Positions 11,401 through 22,490 of a DNA stretch of 64,000 nt are shown here, piece after piece. The stretch comes from Styela clava (lineage: Eukaryota > Chordata > Ascidiacea > Stolidobranchia > Styelidae), in contig NC_135255.1 of the NCBI RefSeq assembly GCF_964204865.1, forward strand, positions 14,785,135 to 14,849,134, in the 5' to 3' direction. The notes under the pieces are model-generated. The model saw only the letters and a program-made list of their open reading frames with translations. It was not told where the DNA came from and made no database searches. Made by a program: the position numbers and the translations under genes. Within the stretch, counting starts at the first letter, position 1; each line of letters starts with the position of its first letter.

Positions 11401-14400
11401 TTTGTTACATTTAAAATAAAACATTTTTGCGATTAATTTAGATCATATTTTGCTTTTCACGACCCCCGTTTCCGAAAATACAAGGTTATATCGCGAAAAT
11501 GTGTTTTGTTACATTTAAAATAAAACATTTTTGCGATTAATTTAGATCATATTTTACTTTTCAGGACACCCGTTTTCGAAAATACAAGGTTATATCGCAA
11601 AATGTGTTTTGTTACATTTAAAATAAAACATTTTTGCAATTAATTTAGATCATATTTTGCTCTTCACGACACCCGTTTTCGAAAATACAAGGTTATATCG
11701 CGAAAATGTGTTTTGTTACATTTAAAATAAAACATTTTTGCGATTAATTTAGATCATATTTTACTTTTCAGGACACCCGTTTTCGAAAATACAAGGTTAT
11801 ATCGCAAAATGTGTTTTGTTACATTTAAAATAAAACATTTTTGCAATTAATTTAGATCAAATTTTACCTTTCACGGCAACCCGTTTCCGAAAATACAAAG
11901 TTATATCACAAAAAATGCGTTTTGTTACATTTATTTTGCATTCCCAATAAAATACATATTTTCCCTAATTAAGGTCGTCGATGAATCTGTTCCTGTCGTT
12001 CAAGCTCGACACACGTTTGGACGAGTGTGGGGCGGTTTTTTGGTCGACGATAAATTAAAAAGTTGCCACATGTTATTTGTATAACGATAATAACTGAAAA
12101 TTAAGATTTCATAATAGAAGTTAATTTGTCTCAAGATGGTATTTTACGATTCCTGCCCACAGAAAATAAACACGCTGACAGGCTTGGTTATAATTGATAT
12201 TCGTTTAATTTATTTTACACTATTAATTAATAAACGCGCCACACCAATTGCGACCATATAAATTGCAGTCGCATCGGTATGGACTGTATGTTTTTGGCGC
12301 TCTCACATTAATAATAATTTTCAACAAAACAATACCCCGACGGTCATTAAAGCTGAATTCGTTACCGAATAATTCGCAATTTTATTTACGGAATTTGCAA
12401 TTTCAAGATCTCACTTGACGATTTTGATGATGTCATGCCCTAATTATTACTGCTTAAATGCCTCAAAATACAACAAATGTAATCATTTTCGACGATAACA
12501 GGCGCAACAATTCGTAAACGAGCCGTTATAACGAAATTCGCGATTGATTTTACCTCTCTCTTGTTTACAATTTTAACATCCCGCCGGTCATGTATGGTCG
12601 AATAAAATGTTCACATATTCGAAACATGACTTGGCCAAGGATGGAAGGGATCACTAAAGAGCTAATAGAAAGTACATACGCGAGGGTATGATATTGATAT
12701 CGAGAATATTTGTGAGCATATCACAGGACGGAAATATTTTGCACCCGGCTGTTTATTGGCAGAACAACGATACGCTAAAGTTAATTGATCGAATACAGGG
12801 AAGTATTGTCTTCATGTTGTCTTTCTTAAATAATAACTTTTTCAATAAATGTTCATTTTACTTTTGCGTCTTTATTATATGTCTGGTTTTCATTTATTTT
12901 AAATTCGAAATTGTCCGAAATACTCCAACAGGTGTATAGGTACAATAATAATAGTACTTACCAAAGTACCTACCAGGGAAGTTTAATACACACGATGTGT
13001 AAAGGGCGTCGTAACTCCCGTTTATTAATTATAAATTTTTTTACATTCTGCTTAAAAAACAACGGCAGTCATCTCACGTAACTCTCGCGATCAAATCTTT
13101 TTCGTTTTGTATGGCATCGTCTTGGCGACGAATTTATTGCCGACTGAATTTTAATTGTGTTTTAGGTTAGTTAATTTCTGTTTGTTGGTTTCTAAACTTT
13201 ACAAACTTGGGTAGCAATTACTATTAATGTGAGATTTGTGCATATGAACGATTGAATATCGCGACTGGATGTCCGATATCTGAGAATGCGTAATTCTCTT
13301 TCAACATTAATTTTCAGAATATCAGCGTTCATGTGGTCGAATAAAAATTATTTATCAAATGGATTGGTATTTCGAGACACTCTCAAAATTAGTTGGGATC
13401 CATTATCCTATCATTCGTTTATTTTTTAATATTCATGTTTTTCTCAAGAATCACCCTCGTTATATTTAGTGTACCTTCGCAAAAGAAAACTCTTTGATGT
13501 CATCGTTCCTATTAGTGTAATTGAAATATATGGAAACCTCGCAAGTGGCGTTGTGATGCGAATATTTGATACTAGGTCAGCAACATTACAAAGAGTGCTA
13601 TTTATGAATGCTGAAAGTACATGACATTACTAAACATTTTGCCAATATATGATGTTTTCTGCCCGATTTAAACTAACTCGCACGCAAACCAAGGCACGTG
13701 GACATTTAAAAATTACTTGTCTTTGGGTAAGCTCTGAAATAGTATAATATAAATGTAAATGAGAAATTAGGTCACGCTAGCTCACGAAACGGGAGGATTT
13801 TCAAAGTGATCTTGTGTAATATTTCGGAGAAAAAGTTTGAAAAGAAAGTAGGTCAACATATCTCCTAAAACAGGGGAGTATCCTGCATAATATTTCGGAG
13901 GGAACGTAGGTTAACCTATCTTTTAAAACAGCGGGTGGCGACTTTCAAAGTGGTTCAAAATCACAAATTAATAATTATCATATTAGGTTTAGGGATGAAT
14001 CGAAAAGTTGAATTTCCAGCGCACCTAACCCTAATTAGTTGATTGCTATTTATATTTGGGGGGGGGGGGGGGATTATTTTGCACCGGATTTGTACAAACG
14101 ATCCACCCTGTAACTAATATGGTTTCCAGTCGGCCTGGTGTCTGTTAGATGGAAGGAGTAACAAATGTGAAAGTCTTTGCTGTTTACGCGAATAAGCAAC
14201 TGACACCGTGATACATTGCATGAAAGTTTTGTCCGCTGCAGGTGTTAGCAGATGTCATTTCGTTGCCGATGAATTGGCTTGTTTTAATTAAACATGAATT
14301 CGCTTAAAGGGAACTCGTTAACGAAAAGGCTTCTCTTTAATTCATAATATTAACCGGAGGAGCGCTTTTTCGAGTATCTATGCCGTTTTAAATGGGTTAT

Positions 14401-16523
14401 ATGAAAGGCTAGGGCCCCTAACTTGTTAAAATGGGCAAAAGCACTTTCGCACTTTTTTTTTGGACTGCGAAGCACTTTCGCACTCATAATTTGCTTAGAG
14501 TTAACACTGTTGCCTACCCAATTTATCTCACACTGGATGAGATGACAGGCTTTGAACTCGAGATTTGTAACCTGCAGTGTCAATATAGTTCATCTAACGC
14601 TGTAATCAGTAGGCCATCCCGCTTGCATATTATATGTGCTAAATCAAATACCATAAGATTTTAATTCCAATACTAACAGCTCTTGTGATAAAAAGTAAAT
14701 ATGTCTTGATGATCATTTTTAGTATGAAGAAGAATTTCCGTTAGAGAACTGTTGTATAATCGTCGATGCCGGGTATTCATTCACACACATTGTTCCTTAT
14801 CATGCAGGAAAGAAAATTACAAGTGCACTTTGCAGGTATACCAGGTTTTTAGCAATTTTAGGATAGAAGAAGTCATTTTTTTTTTGTTGCTCCAATAAAA
14901 AGGGATTAAATTGTGCATGCAGCATTTAGATTCTAGCTATCCTTACTGTGATATGTCAAAAACCAATTGAGTAATTGATTTCATGAGGGGAAACCTGGCC
15001 ACCTCACGGAGAGAAGAATGGATGTCTTGTATAATCTCTAGCAACTATTGTTGTTTGGTTAACTACAAAATCACCAATATTAACAGTACTCTGAAAACTA
15101 AATCTGTTTTTTTTTTTTACCTAGTAAAATTGTGTGTTGGTTTTAATTTCTCTTATTTCAAAAAAAAAACGAGTCGGAAAATATTACTTAAATTCATAGA
15201 AAAAAAAACATTAAAATGATATGTTTCTATTTGCAGAATTGATGTTGGTGGGAAATTACTGACAAATCATTTGAAAGAAATAATTTCATATCGACAATTA
15301 CAAGTTATGGATGAAACCTATGTAATGAACCAGGTAATTTATTGTTGAACTAAAAGTTCTTGACAAATTCATCCCTCATCGGTTGGTGCACTACGTTTAG
15401 GTTGTTTGCCATTGCAATTCTTCACCCTACCTACGTGGATTCAATCCCTCAACTACTCGTATTTATAGCATCCTCCCCATAAGTACATGCAACTGATATG
15501 ATTAATTGGTCAACTTTACCCAATCGGGGGAGGAAATACAGTTTAATTTTAAAAACATCATACCTAACAAAAAAATTACAGGTGAAAGAAGACTCATGTC
15601 ATATAAGTATGGATTTTTTTAAAGATATGGAAAAATCAAAACTAAAGGGAGATGCAAATCCATTGCTTTGTGAATATGTACTTCCTGATTATACGCATAT
15701 CCACAGAGGATTTATAAAAGTAAGTCTTACAGCAAAGTCGCCAATATCGTCGGTGAAATTGTGTCAAACAGCAATGTTGAATACCTTTCAGAAAAAGGGA
15801 GCAGGTAGTGAAAAAAGTAGCAAAACTCAAGAGCAGACCATCAGATTAGCAGGCGAAAGAATATCTGTACCAGAGGTGCTGTTCCATCCATCCGACATTG
15901 GCATACCTCAAATGGGAATTCCTGAAGCAATCGTCCACAGCATTGAAAAATGTCCTGAAGGTAGGTATAATGTAAAATGAATGGACATGACTGAACGAAA
16001 CAGGAGGGCTGTACAGTCTTTTTATTCCTGTCTGTGTCAATATTTTATGATCTTTTCTCGATGTTACAGAACTTCGTCCACACATGTATAGAAATATAGT
16101 TTTAACGGGAGGAAGCTGCAACTTTAAAAATTCCAAGGAGAGAGTTGAAAGAGAAGTCAGAAGTTTGACACCGTCACTGTATAAAGTCAGAGTTACAATG
16201 TCAGACAGGTGGGTGATTTAATAATTTTTGGAACAGAAGAATTGTACTACATCACTAACTTCAGATGCCCCCATTAACCGAAATGTGAGACTTTTTGTGT
16301 GTCACAGAATTTTATTTGAATGAACAATATATATTCTAAAAAATAAATACAAAATGTATCGGCTGATTTTGATCCATTTACCATCCACAGACCTCAAGAG
16401 TATGCATGTGCAGGAGGGCTGGCATGGTCAACAGCAGATCATTTTCGAGAACATCTTCTTACATTAGAAGAATATCAGGAGGCCGGTCAGAGTGCTTGTC
16501 AACGACAGTTCATTGACATCTGA
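8411..16523 (+). CDS. ACTR6: Actin-related protein 6 (ARP6), eight coding exons
   Basis: Exons are 8411-8484, 8717-8903, 9262-9408, 14723-14835, 15237-15333, 15582-15960, 16070-16208 and 16391-16523. All junctions are GT-AG with compatible phases, giving 1269 nt and 422 residues (typical ARP6 is about 400). The order of landmarks is that of ARP6: N-terminal [13 protein letters not shown] (actin-fold phosphate loop), [53 protein letters not shown] (second phosphate loop), [50 protein letters not shown] and a C-terminal [12 protein letters not shown]6 is a nuclear subunit of the SWR1/SRCAP remodeller that deposits H2A.Z. Intron 3 is 5314 bp because it holds a 5013-bp hAT element; without it and its 8-bp duplication the intron would be 293 bp, like its neighbours. 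Exon 6 carries extra residues between GFIK and [13 protein letters not shown]. Confidence 0.95.
9489..9496. repeat. Target-site duplication, left (TTGCCTAC)
   Basis: This 8-bp sequence is repeated exactly at 14510-14517, immediately outside the other end of the element. Confidence 0.92.
10853..10985 (+). repeat. Internal duplicated segment, left copy (hAT copy 1)
   Basis: It begins TTTTCAACAAAACAATACCC and ends CCTAATTATTAGTGC. It is similar throughout to 12318-12453 in the same element; the array-bearing block lies between them. Confidence 0.75.
11249..11960 (+). repeat. ~104-bp tandem array inside hAT copy 1 (seven units)
   Basis: Units begin near 11249, 11356, 11461, 11564, 11668, 11772 and 11875, a period of 103-107 bp. 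Each carries a CCCGTTTTCGAAAATACAAG-like start, AAGGTTATATCGC, TGTGTTTTGTTACATTTAAA and TTAATTTAGATCA. Inner units alternate between two subtypes (GCGATTAATT versus GCAATTAATT), so 11461-11667 and 11668-11874 form a ~208-bp higher-order repeat. Outer units are more diverged. Confidence 0.9.
12318..12453 (+). repeat. Internal duplicated segment, right copy (hAT copy 1)
   Basis: It begins TTTTCAACAAAACAATACCC and ends CCTAATTATTACTGC. It is the direct repeat of 10853-10985. Confidence 0.75.
14510..14517. repeat. Target-site duplication, right (TTGCCTAC)
   Basis: Exact match to 9489-9496, abutting the AACACTG end of the element. Confidence 0.92.
16311..16316 (-). promoter_or_regulatory. Candidate poly(A) signal of the RWD-RING gene
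   Basis: TTTATT on the plus strand reads AATAAA on the minus strand, 287 bp past the RWD-RING stop codon. It lies in ARP6 intron 7, so the minus transcript would cover ARP6 exon 8. Confidence 0.4.
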
Positions 16524-16602
16524 GAGGTAGGAGTCATCCTTTCACATTGAGATGAAATCGTCTTTCAAATGGTTCAACCGTTGGTTGGTTGTCTTCTTGC
16601 TG

Positions 16603-19600
16603 TCATGATAAGAAATCGACAACTTCTTCAAGTTCTCGTTGCCTTGCTTCACCATGGGCCCATCGATCTTCTGCCAACCTTGGACTTATATTCCATTTAT
16701 CGTGATAGATACGGAGACCACAGGTTGGACACATTTTGCCATCTGTTGAATGCAACAAACCAAAACTGGTTAATAAATACTATTTGGTAATCAGATAAAA
16801 AAAATGAATAGCTAAAAGCTAAAATTATTTAAAAAATAAATGTGAATTCCAGGTTAAACATGACCTAATTTAGAATTTATTCTTTCATAATAGAATATAA
16901 ACAATTATACAATTCTGACCAGTCACTGTTCATTACTCACTTTCAAATGGAGGTGTTTTCATGTAGGCATCCATACATCCGTGGTGATACAAATGGCCAC
17001 AATACACTCTTTCTATGTATTTATCATCTTTTCCATCCTTGATAATATCCTAAATGAATTTAAACTATCAATTACTGAGTGAGAGTGTACAATCTATCAT
17101 AAGGGAGGTTGTTACGGTAGTAAACCTAAATTGTTCACCATATCATAATAATCCAATGGGAACCTCACAGAAAATTTTTAATAGCCTCGGTTAAATATAC
17201 AAGCTAACATAAATTGACTCACGGCTGGATTCTCTGGTAATGATTGTTTGCCACACATTGGACAACATTCCTGCGGAAATCTTTTACAGCATTTCTTTAT
17301 TAAAAATTCCATTGTTTTTTTTAAATGAGGTTCTGCTTTGAAAGGGAGAGCTCTAGAAACACAAGAGAAAAATACTATAAAAATTCAACAGTAATTTCAG
17401 TTTTTCTTCACTCTTTACATTATAAAAGAATATGATTTTCCTCAGAAAAAAAGATAATGGATTATTCTCTGTTTGATAAGGTTATATTTCATTGAGAGGT
17501 GCTGTTTTTATTTATTTCCATAATACTACCTCGTCCAAGCATCCTTGTAGCAAAGAAAAAGTACAGCTCTAAATTTAAAAGTAAACAAGGAGAAAGAACC
17601 CCAGTAGAGAATAGGACCGCGTATTTTGGAGCATTGCATCCATGAAATTAAAATATATGAATGTTTCCTTTATTGACTTTATTCATTCTTTCAAAGGGTA
17701 TTTTATCACTCTATAACCTAAAAGTTTGAGGCGCTGGAATAAATTTTCTGAAAATACTAGATCTTGTGTAAAAGTAGTTAAGTAGCTCTGCCCTAGGACA
17801 TACTTAGGATTTTTCTTCAATGGAGGCTCAGTTGCCTGACGAGCATATTCTTTCGCTTGTGATATGAAATAGTAAACCATAGGACCAGGAAAATTATGAT
17901 CTTCTATGCTTAGTTTAACTGGTTCTTCTGGATAATTGTTGGGTATTGTTGCTTGAATCTATGAAGAATATTTGAGTTACACTAACTGTTATTCTGCGTT
18001 GTTCGAATTAAACTAGCAATGACAATGCAATATGTTTTTAATAACTGTGCTTTAAAAATAAATATTATATTGTGTTGCGTGTTAATTATATCCCCAAATT
18101 AGCTGAAACGTTATGGCTGGTATTGGTCTCTGTTAAAGAGAAATTTTGATACCGATCAATACTACCTTCAAAAAATAGTTTCCTTGCGTAGCTTTTACTT
18201 GTATCATTCCTTTCTTCTGTTTAACTTTATCCGAATCACATTCCTAAACACAGAAAATACATGTGAGATATGGAGACCATATTTTTTTAGGGGTTAGTAT
18301 ATTTGCCTGACACTTCGCTTTAGTGTAAAGACTGGTTTTCTGATCCTTAGATTATCAAGAGTGCGTAGCACAATATGTTATAATGTATGGTTCTTCAAAC
18401 TGGGGGTTGTGGTAAAATCCTGTTTGATACTAACATATGGTGAAACAAAATTATTTTTATTTAATCACATAATCTTTGAGTACAATTTTTTCTCTTGGAA
18501 GTTAATGAAGCCGTCATTTGATTGTTACACTTTTAGTCACACAGACGGTTGAGAAAAGTATAACATAAATTCAAGAAGGGCTTAATATTCACCTCCAAAA
18601 TATTTTTCTTTATTGATGCCCATTCCTCTCTGCATGGGAGCAATGGATTGTCATCAAGAAATTGTTGTAGAAATTTCAAAATTAATATTATCTGAAACAT
18701 GAAGGAATATTGAAATTTTAAAATAAATTGGAGTGTACGAAGACATTGCTACAAAACATAACACAGAGGAGTTGCCCACACATCATACTACGAGTACACT
18801 TCTCTAATCGAATGAATCATTACATTTGTTTATATAAACTGAATGTTGAAAAAAAATCTATGAAACAGGAGAAAAATCGATCAGGCTTGAATAAACTCAA
18901 AGCTTTTATTGGTTTCGGTCAAAAATTTCAAGCACAATGCCCAACTCTGGAAACTTCAAAACTGTGCCCACAGGTCTTACGAATATACTGAACACAAAAT
19001 ATCAATCGAATACCGCAAAACAAACCTGTTTTCTTCCAATATGTTTCTTTGCTTCTTTATCACAAATTGAGGTAATCATGTTCACCAGAGAAGGAGAGAA
19101 AACTTTGCTTTTTACTTCAATGAGAATCGGTTCGTTTGGATAGTCAGCTGGAAACTGTAGGCATGCTGTCAATTGTTTGTATTTTGTTTTTCTGAGAAAT
19201 ACAAGAGACAAATAATTAAGGGATATAGGTATAGGATTAATTATGTAAAAGTGGATCACATTATCACTGTCATATGGTTTTTATGATCATCACTACAATT
19301 TGATCAAGGTTACTCCCTGTACCACCAAGCTTGGAATAAAGAATTGGTTAAATATTTTTCCCCTATACTGTGCAAGAACTGGAACAGATTATTGGCACAA
19401 ATCCTCGAAATTTTTTAGGTAAAAAAATAGAAGCTGCTACTGTGATTTACATATTTATCTGGAGCTAGGATAATATCAGTATGAAAATCTATCAAACAAG
19501 CACTTGTTGTTTACTCACATGAGTTTTACACTGACAAGATTTTTATGACAAGAGATTAATTCGCTTCCAGGAACTTTAATTTGAAGAATTTTCTTGATTT

Positions 19601-19628
19601 CTTCCAATTCTTGATGGATTAAATCCAT
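16603..19628 (-). CDS. Tandem RWD-domain plus RING finger protein, probable E3 ubiquitin ligase
   Basis: Eight exons on the minus strand: 19628-19519, 19191-19026, 18691-18593, 18243-18166, 17958-17804, 17352-17223, 17049-16941 and 16742-16603. Junctions are GT-AG and phases close, giving 987 nt and 328 residues. The N-terminus (MDLIHQELEEIKKIL) leads into an RWD-type fold with the hallmark FPADYPNEPILIEV (exon 2). A second similar unit has IPNNYPEEPVKLSI (exon 5). The C-terminus holds a RING-like zinc site: C233-x2-C236, C263-x-H265-x2-H268-x2-C271 and C287-x2-C290, with GHLYHHGCMDAYMKTPPF between. It ends in an acidic/basic helix rich in Arg and Glu. RWD domains bind E2-like partners and RING fingers recruit E2s, so a cytosolic ubiquitin-ligase role is likely. 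I do not recognise a standard gene name. The exon 5 donor (AA|GTATGT) was chosen because it is strong and gives the right phase. Confidence 0.85.
16772..16777 (+). promoter_or_regulatory. Candidate ARP6 poly(A) signal AATAAA
   Basis: This is the first AATAAA I see after the ARP6 stop codon (16523). It lies past the last exon of the opposite-strand RWD-RING gene (16603-16742), so an ARP6 transcript using it would be antisense to that entire exon. A second AATAAA follows near 16836. Confidence 0.5.
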
Positions 19629-20020
19629 ATCGGTACCTACTAGTAGTACTTTGGCTGAATTGATCGATGGCTACTCTTCAATACAGAATGTCAGTTCATG
19701 AAAGTCCAGATCAGCAACAAATTTTGGAGATTAAAATCAGAATACAGTCAACCTTCCAACTAAATGTGGAACACCAGCAGATCCCCCTTCAGTGTTAAAT
19801 AATCGAACACAATATCGACACCTACTGCCTAATTTAAGATAATCTAATAAGACACAAGGTGGCGTGAGGCGTCAGGTAATTTAACCACCCCAAAAAATAA
19901 TTTAATAATCTGATTGGTGACGCAACAACACAAAAGAAAAATACGTAACTAAAGTCTCCGGTCTTTATTTGAACTTAGACTTCAAAAAGTGCTGGTGGTA
20001 TGTGCTCTTACGCCTTACGG
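19629..20020. other. Upstream region of the RWD-RING gene
   Basis: The RWD-RING promoter should lie here. No TATA box or recognisable divergent gene was found. Confidence 0.4.
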
Positions 20021-21176
20021 CAGAGTTTCCCAAACTGTTTGAGACTGTTTTTTTTTACGGACCCTCATCCTATGTCGTCTTTTGACAAAATGAAACTCAT
20101 GGCAATCGTAATTAATTTCGTTTCATGCCCCTTTCTTGCGGCAACGGTAACGGGCTCAATTGACCTTAGCACTTTAGCAGGCGCACAAGGTATTGATTGA
20201 CTGGTGATAACTCAGTAACCCATACAATCAATTATTACGACGATGTAGCTCTGTAACGATGTTCCACCTCACAGACGCTAGAGGAAAGAATCGTTCTGAA
20301 ACACTTTTTCAATCCCATTGTTTCGCAACATTCACTACGTTTACATGTACACGATAATCGTTTCGGCAAAAAACGTTCCCAAATCGTATTTCGGACAATC
20401 GAACGCCATAATTTGTCTCGAGTTTACATGGACACCATTGAATTTCGATCCGGTTAAAAATATCCCGCGCGTTCAGACTATCGTATTTGACATGAGATTT
20501 CGTTACCAGTTTTACGTTTTACTCCTTCTTTTGAATTCCTCGGAACAAACCGGATACAACTTTATAATTTTTATATATGTAAACATTTAACCAAGATATT
20601 GAAGGTTTTAAGTAGTCATCTTCATAACTTTAAATGCTATTTTTTAAGAAAAACATAAAAACGTTATATTTTATTTTGGTAAGTTGTTAATGTTCTTAAT
20701 CTGGCATACCACTTCAGGTATCTACTTCTGCACCACGTTCCTTGAAACACCGGTAACTGCTTACAGCATAGGGCGTTGAATTTGTATTTAAAATTCTATG
20801 CAGACATTCATTGAAAAGCAATTGTTACGGTAACGTTTCTGCACTTCATAGTTAATAATTATACAAGAAAGTACTGTAAATGGTTATTTGCTACTGAATG
20901 GAACAAAAAAGAAGAACATGGATTTGTCTCAGGTGAAGGATTTAAAATATTTATTTTTTGATGTTTATTGGATGAGTTTATGATATTTATTCAAAATACC
21001 AAAAGGATACTTGATGTTTTTATGATTTCGCTACTGCATATACCGTGTATTCTATAACAGTATAAGGCATTTTCGTGGTGGACGAATCATCATCCATAAG
21101 ATCTTGCCATGGAGGTGATATGTTTGCTCACAGCAGCAGGAGATATTGACCATCATCATATTGTTATTTTCAGGTT

Positions 21177-21755
21177 CTGCCCACTTTGATTACGATTCGA
21201 ATGATGCAATTAATAATGCTGTTTCTGATGAATGAAAGATTTAAGCTATGTCAGGTTATGCTGAGGCGTAGCCGGCTCAATTTTTTGAAAAAAGTTTATT
21301 GTATTTGTACACCTACGAAGAAAAGACGTCGAAAGCGAAGATTTTGGAAAAAGACACGAACTTCAGAATGGTGGGATAGAATCGTAAATCAGCATTTTGG
21401 CAATGAAGATTGGATAGAAAATTTCCGGGTAAATTTACAGATTTACCTCTTTTAAGACTTTTTAAGGAAATTTTATATGTACTTAATTTTATCAAATCCA
21501 AGTTATAAATGAACTGATGTGAATTTTTTAAAATAAGAAAATTTTGTTTTTAAGGTATCCTGGAGTACATTTCAATACATTGTGGAACAAGTCCGACCCT
21601 TTATGTCACCAAAACAGAACTGGGTTAGACCGCCTTTGCCAGTGGAAAAAAGGGTTGCTGTGGCTTTATACAAACTCGCTAGTTGCTGTGAATACAGGGT
21701 GGTTGCAAATATATTCGGGATTGCAAAACGACGTGACGAGACGTGACGAGTTGCA
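21177..21755 (+). pseudogene. PIF/Harbinger transposase fragment with an intron
   Basis: A basic stretch (KKRRRKRRFWKK) is followed by TSEWWDRIVNQHFGNEDW and IENFR, then a 126-bp GT-AG intron (21429-21554). The next exon continues VSWSTFQYIVEQVRPFM, NWVRPPLPVEKRVAVALYKL and EYRVVANIFGIAKRR. This is the N-terminal part of the HARBI1/Harbinger nuclease family, before the DDE catalytic core. The frame ends at a TGA after RRDET, in a short GACGTGACGAGA repeat, and a SINE follows at once. No catalytic domain remains, so it is a truncated transposon gene. Domestication is not supported. Confidence 0.75.
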
Positions 21756-21770
21756 ATAACGTGAACTTAG

Positions 21771-22106
21771 GCGCGGCGGTGTGGCTCAACGAGCTAAGCG
21801 TTAGGAATACGCTCGCCACCGCAACCTCTAGTTACTCTGCATGGGTTCGCAGGTTCGAATCCCATGCAGGGATGGTTATGTGCGAGAGGATTGCTGGACT
21901 CCTCGTTGGGTGGTTCACGTAGCCGCTGGTCGGTTACGGCTTCATTCACCACCAAGTCCATGCTTCCGAAAACAAACAATATATATAACTAATCCCATAC
22001 CCGACTTGGAATGGTAACCGGACGAGAGGCCGTGGTTCGCCATATGGATAAGCCGTCTTATCGGCTTTCCTCTCCCCCGGGATAAATAACTAAATCCTAT
22101 CCTTAT
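21771..22106 (+). mobile_element. tRNA-derived SINE
   Basis: The 5' head carries pol III box A-like TGGCTCAACGAGCTAAGCG and box B GGTTCGAATCCC (21852-21863). The unrelated body includes GTGCGAGAGGATTGCTGGAC, and the 3' end reads GGGATAAATAACTAAATCCT. Pieces of the same family occur near 24185, 52080 and 53690, so it is a dispersed family and not a tRNA gene. The distance between boxes is longer than in a normal tRNA. Confidence 0.8.
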
Positions 22107-22490
22107 GACTTTATCTTATATACGAATGATTATGTGACAGTGTATCTACGTTGAAATATATATGTTTCAGACTCTTTTCATGTTGTTGCGGACCCCCTGT
22201 GCAGTCGTCGCGGACCCCAGTTTGAAAGACGCTGTTCTACGGCCAATTAAAAAATACTGGTATATATCAATAACAATTGAGAACACGACAAAATTTTCGC
22301 ATACTTTCGAAATGACCGACTGTCAACGCCAGACGTCATGGAAACAATATTTTGAACATTCGATATAGAAAATATTCCAATATTCTTTGAGTCTTCGGAA
22401 AGCTTTTGTTTCTTCCTTGTGCAAATTGGTGGCGTGATTCCTGCTTTAAGCCACCCAACGACTAACCTACCACCCAAGCATAGTTTAGCG

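Larger units (their letters stand above)
9497..14509 (+). mobile_element. 5013-bp non-autonomous hAT element, copy 1 (in ARP6 intron 3)
   Basis: The element begins CAGTGTTCACTATTAGCGC and ends GCTTAGAGTTAACACTG. The outer 7 bp are perfect inverted repeats, and subterminal regions on both sides repeat GCACTTTCGCA and GGACTGCGAA motifs. It is flanked by the 8-bp duplication TTGCCTAC (9489-9496 and 14510-14517). CAGTG ends plus an 8-bp duplication define the hAT superfamily. A near-identical copy lies at 58758-63767. The longest open frames inside are about 110 codons or less and show no transposase motif, so mobilisation would need a transposase from elsewhere. Internal parts include a 104-bp tandem array and a duplicated ~135-bp segment. 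Orientation is arbitrary but the same in both copies. Confidence 0.93.
20021..22234. mobile_element. Old hAT-like element hosting nested insertions
   Basis: The left end reads CAGAGTTTCCCAAACTGTTT with ACGGACCC just inside. The right end reads GCGGACCCCAGTTTG followed by AAAGACGCTG. These are imperfect inverted repeats of a CAGNG...CCCAAACT...GGACCC type common in hAT elements. The flanks CCTTACGG (left) and TTCTACGG (right) share five of eight bases, a plausible decayed 8-bp duplication. Inside lie a Harbinger transposase fragment and a SINE, so this is a nest rather than one intact element. Confidence 0.6.

Noticed and set aside
11249-11960. Regularly spaced repeats considered as a CRISPR array
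   Set aside because: The units are contiguous 104-bp repeats without unique spacers, in a eukaryotic transposon.
12688-12939. 83-codon hydrophobic frame repeated in both hAT copies (also 61949-62200)
   Set aside because: No hAT motif; AT-rich Phe/Ile/Leu composition is expected from base content.
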